DNA from: Hydrangea macrophylla
Lineage: Eukaryota; Streptophyta; Magnoliopsida; Cornales; Hydrangeaceae
Reading direction: 5' to 3'
Length of the DNA: 64,000 nt
Assembly (NCBI GenBank): GCA_033977485.1
Contig: CM066982.1
Coordinates: 10,469,218-10,533,217, forward strand
Shown here: piece after piece, positions 32,209-41,489 of the stretch
Layout of the letters: each line of letters opens with the position of its first letter
Position numbering within the stretch: the first letter of the stretch is position 1
Made by a program: the position numbers and the translations under genes
The notes under the pieces: generated by a model
Told to the model about the DNA's origin: nothing
Databases searched by the model: none
The model's input: the letters and a program-made list of their open reading frames with translations, nothing else

Positions 32209-32668
32209 GGACCTGGATGCTTGCGAGGAGACCAAACTACCGCTCGGAGTTATTATGTTAGCTCGTTGCGCCGGGGGGCAATCACAGAAACGTTAAACGT
32301 CCAAGAAATGGACCCCCGGGACCAGAGCGACATGATAGGACCGATGGAAGAACTGGAACAAGTAATGCTGGATCCTGAGTACCCAGACCGCACGGTCAGC
32401 ATAGGTGCCCTACTGGAGCCCGCCTTGAAGGAAAAGCTGACTCAATTTCTGAGGCAAAATCAAGACGTTTTTGCTTGGAGTCATGAGGATATGCCCGGGA
32501 TTGACCCCCGGGTAATGTCCCATCGTCTCAATGTTAGCCCGGATTGTCGTCCGGTTAAGTAAAAAAGAAGGGGCATGGCCCCTGAGAGACAGAAGGCAGT
32601 GAGTGAGGAGGTCGAGAAGCTCCAAAAGGCGAAGTCAATCTGAGAGGTCCATTATCCCGATTGGCTAG
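32209..32668 (+). pseudogene. Tat reverse transcriptase, first part, before Athila-2
   Basis: It encodes LEPALKEKLTQFLRQNQDVFAWSHEDMPGIDPRVMSHRLNVSPDCRPVK, then RRGMAPERQKAVSEEVEKLQKAKSI and EVHYPDWL, where Athila-2 enters. The sequence resumes as NVVLVKK at about 47352. TAA at 32560 and TGA near 32641 interrupt. The last 5 bp, GCTAG (32664-32668), are duplicated at 47347-47351. Confidence 0.88.
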
Positions 32669-33332
32669 TGACACGACTAAATAGTTGTGCGCACTTGTGC
32701 AACACCCAAGTGTAGGTGATCGTGCAAGTAATATAGTACTGGAAGTCCAGGTCGATACCACAGGGAAGGTGTTAAACTAAAAACTTAGATTAATCTCAAA
32801 AAGGGAAAATAAAAATCAATATTTTAAAGGAATGCAGAACACAAAGTTCCACAGTTTAACTACTACTAAAAGTAAAGCAATTAAACTAGATCAACTAATT
32901 ACTAACTAATTAATTAAAGCAAAGATTCAAAGTGTGTTTTTCTTAATTAAAAAGGAATGTTGGGATTACACGAATCCACCGCAACCTAGCCATCCACTAT
33001 GCAATTACATTGAAGCTCAATGGAGTACACTCTCTACAGTATTCCGTATTTCTCTTAGGATAAAGAATCCATAGTCCTTTCATGACCGGGACTATATCAT
33101 CACAATGGAGTTTGAAATACACAAAAGCGGTTTAAAACAATAGTTTAGACTCTCACCTACAATGGTATTAGCATTGAGGGTGGTTTGCAAAATATATTGA
33201 AGAAAAATGCCTCAAGGCTTAAAGTTCACAGACTGTTTTAACAAACTGAGCGTTTTGGGACAATTTGATAACAATCCAGTAAAACAGAAAGTCTAGGAAT
33301 ACTGCATAGAATGTTCTCAAGAAAAAGGGTAC

Positions 33333-33451
33333 TCGATCGATCGACGCGCTTTCGATCGATCGAACATCTTCTTCCCTCGATCGCTCGAACTAACTTCGAT
33401 CGCTCGACAATGTCTCTGGTCCGATCGATCGAACCAACTTCAATCGATCGA
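33333..33451. repeat. Palindrome array 2 of the Athila-2 3' LTR (spacing 19-25-19-25-19)
   Basis: Six 12-bp sites start at 33333, 33352, 33377, 33396, 33421 and 33440. Four are TCGATCGATCGA or differ by one base; others are TCGATCGCTCGA. The copy in the 5' LTR (46380, 46399, 46424, 46443, 46468, 46487) has the same spacing although several bases have changed. Confidence 0.92.
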
Positions 33452-33933
33452 ACACAGAAATTAATCAGTTGCATGGTAGAAGCCTGAGATCACGGTTTTA
33501 TCGTGATCTCCCAATTTGGAGACTACTCAGACATGGTCTGGAGTGCCACAGTGTTGTTTTTAACGTAGAAGTCCATTAAAGTTTTGTTTGGTTGTGTTTT
33601 AATCATGCAAACTATAAAAACTAGTTGTATAACTATGTCTAACATGCAAGATTATGTATTTCACAGATTATACTACTATAAACTAAGTGCAGAAAATGAA
33701 TAAAGTAACCCGGAACTGAAAACTTGTATTAAACTAGAAAAAACCAATCCCAAAGCAATATCCAACCTTCAAAACCTACAAAAACATGAAACCTCTCTAT
33801 CTCTCTCTAAAAACTGATAAAAGTAATGGGGGCCGTCCTCTAGACGTACATAATACAAGTATATATACTTAAGACCTATTGCTATGGTTAAAAACCCGCT
33901 TCTGCTGCGCGTATATTTTGATAAAACCCATGT

Positions 33934-34042
33934 TCGATCGATCGAACACGTCTCGATCGATTGAACTTTTGGGTCTTCGATCGCTTGAGCTTTTCTTGAT
34001 CGATCGAACATTCGATCGATCGAATGGTCTTCAATCGATCGA
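33934..34042. repeat. Palindrome array 1 of the Athila-2 3' LTR (spacing 19-24-19-16-19)
   Basis: Sites start at 33934, 33953, 33977, 33996, 34012 and 34031. Each consecutive pair is 19 bp apart. The 5' LTR copy (46985, 47004, 47028, 47047, 47063, 47082) repeats this exactly. The array lies upstream of the TATA-like sequence in element direction. Confidence 0.9.
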
Positions 34043-34295
34043 GCTCTGTATTTCAGCTTTTAATTGTCTTCATTAGAATCCAGCACTTCCTTTTATCTTT
34101 ATCTTTCAATTCTTCACACAGCAACTGTAGTCTGCACAAAATATAGCTAAAACACACAACTTATCATAGTTTAATCAAATTGTGCACAAACTGGTGTTGC
34201 AATTCAAATTGCAGATAAATGAAGGAATTGTAAACTAAATCAATACATTTTCTTCTTTTAGCGCGGTTGTATTTCACAAATACCCCCGCTTGTCA

Positions 34296-34308
34296 CAACC
34301 CCCAACTA
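34296..34308 (-). other. Athila-2 polypurine tract
   Basis: The minus-strand reading TAGTTGGGGGTTG is flush with the 3' LTR start TGACAAGC. Similar G5 tracts occur inside the element near 36050 and 38645. Confidence 0.75.
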
Positions 34309-36444
34309 GCGAGTTGCTAGTCCTTAGCAATAGAGCGAAAATAAAAACAAGCTACACTATAATTGTAACAGAAAAACTAAAATAACTAAATCCAAGAAAG
34401 AAAACTATCTAACTCACTTTTGCAGGAATCGCGGTTGCATTTAGCAAATGCAACAAGCCGTTAAACCCCTAGGTTCCCCCTAGTGGACGAGTGTTGTCTC
34501 GTGAGGGTTTGCAGCGAATGTACCCACAAAATTCTCTGATTTTAAAGCTCAAAAAGATATAGAATAACTTTTACCATTCCCTTTTATTCATCTATTAATT
34601 TAGCTCTACAAAACACATCATCCTCATTCCAGCCATGAAAGAAATACACATGCTCCTCATGTCACCAAGATAAAAATAACATATGCATTACATCCATGTA
34701 TCCGTGTGTGTATGAAATTAACAGCTATACATTAACTTTATTTAGAGTTATTTAGACAATCACACTCTCAGAACTGGTAGTTTCAACTCAATCCTCACAT
34801 AGTTATTACACTAAAAAATGAACATCCAACAGAAACTTGGCTAATAATGATCGCACATGGCATGAAAGCTTTCATAGGAGTGATTTTTCGGATACTAATG
34901 CTTTCATACTCGACTCTATAAAAGACGAACATTTAGAGTGTATAGTCTCACGAACGGAATACTACTTACTAGAGGAGCGAAATACCGTGGATAACTCAAA
35001 TTACACTTTCATGTTTAAACTAAGTTGTTGTGAATCATTAAGGCTTTGACTTTTCGGTTTTTATTTAGTAGGGTAGAAATTAGAGGGGTAAGAAGTTGCA
35101 CTTTTTCAGCATGTGGCTGTGTTCAGTAATTTCTTCACTCTATCCCAACCATCCTCTCCATACATATAAGTATATATATCATCATTCATTTTTTTTCAAA
35201 GTGTAAATATAGCCCTTCTCACCACTATTCCCTCCTCATACTTCAACAATTTAATCACATTGAGTGTGCAAAGGGGTATATGGAGGTCAAGGTATGAAAA
35301 TAGGGATTTAGAAGTTCATAATGGATTCGGCATTATTTATTAGACGTGGGGTTAAGAACAACACATATTCAGAGATGTCGATATAGGTAAATGGAGAAGG
35401 TAAGGAGCAAATACGATGGCTTAAATCATTTTCTCAACTTCTTAATTTTTACACGTCAATGTTCATTGAGTTTAGTTGGTAAATCCTGAACGTTCTCCTC
35501 TACTAAGAAGCCAAAATGAAAGAATTCGAGACTATTTAACAAATTTAATCGGTATATTCAAGAAAAATAATTCAAATTTTAATGTGATAATTCCCTCAGA
35601 ATTGAAGATTGGATTCAAAAGCTCACTAAGGGTAACTTGTTTTCACTACTTCATTCTTTAAAGCACAAAAGTCGTATTAACTCTTATTTTAAGTTTTCTG
35701 CATAGCTATTAACACGTGCAAATGATTTGGATACAAGAATGATCAACATATGCTTTCATCCTAGAGAAACTAGAAAAACGCGTGAACTTAATTCATAAAA
35801 GGATGAGAACAAAATGGTTGTGTCATTGCTTGATAACAGAATAGAAGTGAATAATCAAAATTATTCTACCAATTTAATTCAAAAACTTACTTAATTGTTT
35901 GAAAATTTTGCAAAGTTGTTGAATGTGAATATTTTTTTTTTACTTAATTGTTTACTTTAGTTGCTAGTGGAAATTGTATGACATACGCAATAGATAGAAT
36001 GGTCCAGATTGCTACGAGCTAATGTGCACAGGTGATTATCTATCTACATCCCACCCCCAACTGAAAATTGCAATGTCCTCAGCAGGCGATTTTCAAAAAT
36101 AGATAGAGAGATATCACCTGTTATATATCATCATAAGAATGGCAACTGTAACAACCTGTACAGAGAGCATACAAACTCCAAGCAGCAGAGATCAAAAGAA
36201 TATGAAATATAGAACATGTGATCCATGCTTAGAACGGAACTAATCACTGGAAATATAATAAAGTGAAAGAACAGAACAGTGATAAAATGCACCATGCAAC
36301 TAAAATATAAAATATACAGAGCAGCCATCAATACAAAATTTCCCAACAGTATCCAAAAATATATCTAACAACAAACCAACACATCTAACGCCAACCAAAA
36401 GGACCAAGATATAACAACAATCAACAACACCCATCTCCCAGAAA
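34309..36444 (-). other. Athila-2 3' untranslated region
   Basis: About 2.1 kb of A+T-rich sequence between ORF3 and the polypurine tract. I see no recognisable coding sequence; short frames have no family resemblance. A second polypurine-like CACCCCCAACTG (plus view) lies near 36051. Confidence 0.5.
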
Positions 36445-37943
36445 CTAGACATCATCGGCGATGTCCGATAATATCTCAACAAAAACATCAGGAGCATCCC
36501 CACCACCACCCTCAACAACAGTCGGTGCTGCTGGGTCACTCGTAGTCGTGGCAGCTGGAATAGATAAAGATGAGTCGACCACGACAAGAGGAGGTGAAAG
36601 TAGTATCTCCGTAGCAAGCGGTGACACCGATGATGTAGAAGCTATAGGATTAGTCTGGGAAGATGGATCGGCAGATGATGGACCGGTGGTGGATGGTGGA
36701 ACAGCAGATGTAGTAGGTGGGACGGTGGAAGTGGTAGGAGTAGCAGTAGGTGGATTGCTGGGTACGGCAGGTGTAGCTGTATAAGCTGCCTGGTCAACTC
36801 CGATCTGTATCAAGATCGCCTCCAGCAGAGTAGTCATCACATCCACCTTACCCTCAAGTCTAATCCTGGCCTCTCTCTTCTCCAATAACAACTCATGAAT
36901 AGTAGGGAGAGGCGCAGAAGAAGACTCTCCCTGGGTACGAGCCTGAGACCTCTGTCTCAACTCAAATCTCACCACCTCCTCAACAGGGTCTAACTCCTCC
37001 GAATCATGCTCCTCAGCCTCTATAGGCGTCCCAGAAGCAGCACCCTCAGTATCGGTGCCTCCTCCTCTCCTCCTCTTCTCTCTAACTTTTGCCTTGCCTT
37101 TGCCCCGCCTCTTCCTCTTTTGTGCCTCTGACCGACGGGAAGTAGTCTCGCCAAAACGGCTGCGAGACTGAGCAGTCATGTCATCCGCCAAAGGAAGTAA
37201 CCCCGCCTGCTCAATAACCCTGTGAATAGCCCAAGCACCCTTCAGGTGCTTCTTGGCCTGAATGTAGCGAGTGGGGTGCCTCATGAAATCAATGTAGAGG
37301 CGAGGCAAACAGATAGGCTGCCGTGTCCCAATCGCATATAAAACCCGGGCATACCACGCTGCAATCTTCTCCCGATACGATGTCACTAAGAGGCAATTAC
37401 TGAGGGCGAGGTGTAGCATATGATAATTATCTGTAAGGAAAACATCAAGAATAAGAGCCTCGCCATCCCAGCTCGGAAGAGCACCTCTAGTGATCTCTCT
37501 GATAATAATGGTCGGGGAGAGTAGTGGTGTGTCGGGGCGATGCGGACAAACACAATCAGGTACCTCTGGTACCCCAATAGCAGCAGAGACGTTGGCCGGA
37601 CTAAAAATAATCTCCCGACCACGGAAGAAAGAATGGAGAGTGAACGGAGCAACTGGATCCCTGATCATCGTAGCACACGCCTCCCGGATCCAGGATAGAT
37701 TAACGAGCTTAGGCTGGGAGAAGAGCGTGTACCACTGTGGCATGGCACGTATCCGTGCAAGATACCAAGGAGTAGCCAGCCATGCCGTCTTGAGGGGTCG
37801 CTCAAGCATGACCTTGCGCGACTGGAAATATCAGGTGAACCATACCCGGTCTTCGTCGTTTCTGAACCCATGCTCTGGTATATAGGGTCGGGTATGGCTA
37901 GGTCAAATGGCTTGGCTTTGTGATACCCAGTGATAGGGTTCAT
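36445..37943 (-). CDS. Athila-2 ORF3 (downstream frame in env position, function unknown)
   Basis: The frame is open for 454 residues from Met at 37809 to the stop at 36445. It probably begins further upstream: an ATG at 37943 follows a good splice acceptor (TTTCAG, exon start about 37952). One TGA and a frame change lie between. The first 200 residues are globular (PLKTAWLATPWYLARI, FTLHSFFRGREIIFSPANVSAAIGVP, LYIDFMRHPTRYIQAKKHLKGAWAIH). A highly basic stretch RKRRGKGKAKVREKRRRGGG (nuclear-targeting-like), an acidic segment, a short coiled coil with LLLEKREARIRLEGKVDVMTTLL, and a Pro/Ser/Thr-rich tail follow. I see no signal peptide or membrane segment, so an envelope role is not supported. 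It resembles 'putative plant transposon protein' frames of Athila-type elements, from memory of that family. Confidence 0.6.
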
Positions 37944-38024
37944 TGTTTAGCCCTGAAACATAAGAGAGAAATAAAGAGACATTAAAATTAGGGAAACTAG
38001 AAAAAGAAATGAAACTGTCACACT

Positions 38025-38660
38025 TCGATCGATCGAAGCCTGTTCGATCGATTGAGAATATTGCAGGTTTGATCGCTCGAGAATGTTCAATCAATCGAAC
38101 GGATGATGGGTTCGATCGCTCAAAATCAGTTCGATCGATCGAACACAGCGAAGTGGTAGTCTCGTCGATTGAGAACGGGAAGAGCCCGAAAACCACAAAT
38201 ACAATAAGAAACTTAAGAAAAAGAGTTAACGAACCAATGGAGGGCACCCCCATACAAATATGAAATGGAAAGAAAAATGAGGTGGTTCTCGGGGCCTCAC
38301 CTTGAGAGACGTGCCGAAAAGAGGATGACAGTGATGAAGATGATGATCAGGGAGAACGGTTGCTCCGCAAATGGTGTGGTTGGAAGTGGGGTCCCAAAAA
38401 CCGCGTGAGTGCCCTCTGTGTTCAATCGCTCGAGGGAGGGAGAGAGAGAGAAACTGATGAAGTGTATAGACGATGCCTCATTTAAATACTGGTTTCGATC
38501 GCTCGAGCTGTTTCGATCGATCAAACATTCGGTCAATTGAGCCCTCCTCAAGCGCTCGAGGTTATGATATTCTCGATCGATCGAAATACGTTCGATCGAT
38601 CGAGCAAAGAAATTCTAAAATATTCCTGATTTGAGAAATTCAACACCCCCAACTAACCAA
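38025..38660 (-). promoter_or_regulatory. Internal LTR-like promoter module of Athila-2
   Basis: In element direction it reads: polypurine-like TTAGTTGGGGGTGTTG (about 38643-38658), a palindrome array (sites at 38592, 38573, 38548, 38529, 38513, 38495), a TATA-like TATTTAAAT (38480-38488), a possible exon with splice donor AAG|GTGAGG near 38303, and a second palindrome array (38131, 38112, 38087, 38069, 38044, 38025; spacing 19-25-18-25-19). ORF3 follows. This is the same order as in the LTRs. The sequence between arrays does not look like a simple copy of the LTR. It probably drives ORF3; that is inference. Confidence 0.6.
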
Positions 38661-38842
38661 CACTGGTCTGGACATACAGAATAGTGATAAAGTAGTGTAT
38701 TGACAGAACATGTAAGCCAATAATGTCATCCTCATAGTAGAAAATTGCAAATTTATATAAATAAATCCTTAAAATAGCATCCTCTTGCAATTTTATTAAT
38801 GCCCTCAACATGGTCGTTAAAACCTTATTGAAAACGAAAAAA

Positions 38843-39873
38843 CTAAAATAAAGCATGAATTAACAAAACTTTGTCCAAGAATACACTCCAATTGATGAAA
38901 GAAAATATAAAATGACATAAAACAATTGGAGTGAAACACTTTTCTTCAAGTAGGAAGATCTCGTCTTCCACAACCTCCTTCTCTGCCAGAACTTCAAATG
39001 TAGAGTCTAAACTTGATGATTCTCTTTCCCAGAACAAACGGAAAGCAACAAGGACATCATCAAGCAAGTCCGAACTCTCTAAGGAATTGATTTCACCGAC
39101 AACAGGGAATCTAGATGGAGACAAGGATAATGGAGTGTAATTGCGCATCGGACGTTCCTCTTGCGGCAGAGTTCCCGGGGACCTTATGTATGGTCCAACA
39201 CCATGAAAGAGTTGATGTGGAAGGTACAACGGTGGAACTGGTGGATTCATAGTGATATTCCTGACAAAGGGAAACAAAAACGAAACGGAGAAAATAAATT
39301 AACTAGAGCACAGAAAGAACAAACAGGAAGAGTTAAACAAAGCAAAAATAAAAAGAAAAAGAAAGGAATGTGACTCAGAGTTAACCTCACTATTGGCCGG
39401 ATATTCCCAGGTGCACTAGCAGGTAGAGGGCATTGAAGCCTGAACAACAAGTAACTTAAATACTCATAGATGTAGGGAACCACATGAATGACCATGAAGT
39501 CGTCAACATATGTGAAAACAACATTGTGGCGTTCGAGCACCACATCTTGTAAGTCCTCTTCTTCCCATGGCTCCCACATTGAGTCATTTTCCCATTGTTC
39601 CAACAGTGCGTCATCCACTTCTCCAACAACATACCCTTCAGGTTCTCCTTCCTCTCCAGAAAGGTCCATATGCTCGAACGGGTTAATTTGGAGGAGCGTA
39701 GGATCGTATGGGATATATCCGTGGGTTAAGACAACGATGTCATTAGCTCCCGGCCCTTGGTATGGAGATAAGCAGAATGCAATTTCATCAGCAGTCCACG
39801 GTGGGTTCTGATATTCTGAGTCAGTCCATGACCCTATTGAGTGAACATTATCATCTTTTATGTTGGATAGCAT
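38843..39873 (-). CDS. Athila-2 accessory frame with a probable 125-nt intron, function unknown
   Basis: Exon 1 (39873-39386, from Met in MLSNIKDDNVHS) and exon 2 (39260-38843) are separated by an intron with donor AG|GTTAAC and a pyrimidine-rich acceptor TTTGTCAG|G. Joining gives 906 nt, exactly 302 codons including the stop, with the reading frame kept across the junction. The product is acidic (LSGEEGEPEGYVVGEVDD, WENDSMWEPWEEEDLQ) with a central VPYIYEYLSYLLFRLQCPLPA segment. Exon 2 starts NITMNPPVPPLYLPH and ends acidic (SSLDSTFEVLAEKEVVEDE). I do not recognise a family. The start is uncertain: sequence upstream is pyrimidine-rich and may be another intron. It lies 140 bp after integrase. 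Confidence 0.5.
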
Positions 39874-40013
39874 GCACGAGATAGAAATGGAATAGCATAT
39901 TACGATCAAGATCACACTCGAAAAGGAAAAGATAAACAACAGAACAAAACAAAATGAGAAACAGCAAAAGAAAAAGAAAGTACAACAACATTGATAAAAC
40001 ACACTTGAGCGTT

Positions 40014-41489
40014 CTAGGTTGAAGCATAGTCGGGCTCATTCAGTTGGATGTGCTCGACCTCTGGTTGGAAATCTTCTAAGAACGGTTTTATCCTTTGGCC
40101 ATTGACCTTGAAACTTCCATCGTTCTTAGGATTAAATAACTCAACGGCCCCGTGTGGAAAGACAGATTTGACTGTGAAGGGTCCTGTCCACAGAGATCGG
40201 AGTTTTCCTGGGAATGGATGAAGGCGCGAATCATATAGTAAAACTTTCTGCCCAGGCTCGAAAGATTTTCGAAAAATCGTTCTGTCATGGCGAGCCTTCA
40301 ACCGTTCCTTGTGGAGTTTGGCATTGTCATATGCATCTCGTCGAATTTCTTCCAGTTCTGCCAACTGCAGTTTTCGGAGATGTCCTCCCTCTTTAATGTC
40401 GAAGTTTAATGAGCGTGTAGCCCAATATGCTTTATGCTCAATTTCAACGGGAAGATGACATGCCTTACCATACACCAGCCTATATGGAGACATTCCCAGA
40501 TTTGTCTTGTAAGCAGTACGGTACGCCCAAAGAGCATCAGTCAGTTTATAGGCCCAGTCTTTTCTGTTGAAACTAACCGTCTTCTCTAATATGTGCTTGA
40601 TTTTACGGTTAGCTAACTCTTCCTGCCCATTTGTTTGTGGGTGGTAAGCTAGAGCGATCTTATGGTGTACCCCATATTTCTTGAGTAGTGCTTCCAAAGG
40701 CCTATTGCAGAAATGCTTGCCTTGGTCACTTATTAAGGCTTTCGGGGTTCCGAAACGCGATAAGAAATTTTCCTTGAGAAAGGACATTACCGTTTTATGG
40801 TCATTGCGTTTCGTCGGTATCGCTTCTACCTATTTTGATATATATTCCACAGCAAGGAGTATATATTCACAGTTATTAGATTTAGAAAATGGGCCCATGA
40901 AGTCTATGCCCCAACAATCGAATATTTCAATTATGATGATGGGAGTTAAGGGCATAGAATTTCTTTTTGAAATGGTCCCTAGCTTTTGACAGCATTGTCA
41001 TGATTTGCAGAAGGAATAGGCGTCCTTAAATATGGTGGGCCAATAAAATCCGCTATGCAGAACTTTTTGTGCGGTCTTCTGGGAAGAAAAATGGCCACCG
41101 CAGGCTTCAGAGTGGCATGAGGCTAGAATTACGGTTATGTCCTCATTCGGGACTCAACGCCTGATGACCTGATCAGCACAATACTTAAATAAGTATGTGT
41201 CATCGAAAAAGAAATGGCACGCGAACGAAAGGAACCTTTCTTTATCCTAATTTGACCAATGGATCGGGGTCTCTCCTGTAACAAGGTAATTTATTATATC
41301 CGCGTACCAAGGCATGTGGGAGACGGCCATCAGTTGTTCATCTGGGAATTCATCTTTTATAGGTACAGGCTCAGTGTTGTCCATGAATGTCAACCGAGAT
41401 AAATTGTCGGCGACCACATTCTCTACTCCCTTTTTATCCTTGATAGTGATATCGAATTCTTGGAGTAAGAGTATCCAGCGGATAAGCCT
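40014..41489 (-). pseudogene. Athila-2 integrase and RNase H tail
   Basis: In the same frame as RT it reads VVADNLSRL, a spacer, a zinc region (CHSEACGGHFSSQKTAQKVL, then a Cys pair), the first Asp in FDCWGIDFMG, the second in LISDQGKHF (about 40720) and Glu in [15 protein letters not shown]. The C-terminal domain has [30 protein letters not shown] and [18 protein letters not shown]. The part 40014-40787 is open. Upstream stops fall near 41488, 41255, 41155, 41008 and 40831. Integrase inserts the cDNA into the genome. It lacks a chromodomain, as usual for Athila. Confidence 0.88.

Larger units (their letters stand above)
32669..34295 (-). mobile_element. Athila-2 3' LTR
   Basis: 1627 bp. Palindrome arrays at 33333-33451 and 33934-34042 flank a TATA-like sequence (TATATATA, about 33860-33867). 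It aligns with 45716-47346 throughout. Peptides rich in SIDRS read from it are by-products of the palindromes. Confidence 0.93.

Noticed and set aside
33333..33451. Regular short palindromes with spacers, superficially like a CRISPR array
   Set aside because: Repeats are 12 bp and spacers only 7 or 13 bp. The array lies in a plant retrotransposon LTR, and no cas-type gene is present.
33238..33474. Open frames rich in SIDRS, DRSN or IEHS peptides at the LTR palindrome arrays (also 38009-38263, 46273-46521, 46816-47269)
   Set aside because: They are translations of TCGATCGATCGA repeats on either strand and recur in every LTR copy; no independent protein.
36461..36784. 107-residue Gly/Val/Asp-rich frame on the + strand
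   Set aside because: Antisense shadow of the Pro/Ser/Thr-rich ORF3 tail.
39874..40002. Hydrophobic N-terminus (FFFFCCFSFCFVLLFIF) upstream of the Athila-2 accessory frame as a signal peptide
   Set aside because: It is a pyrimidine tract read as Phe, Leu and Cys, more likely an intron 3' end or untranslated sequence.
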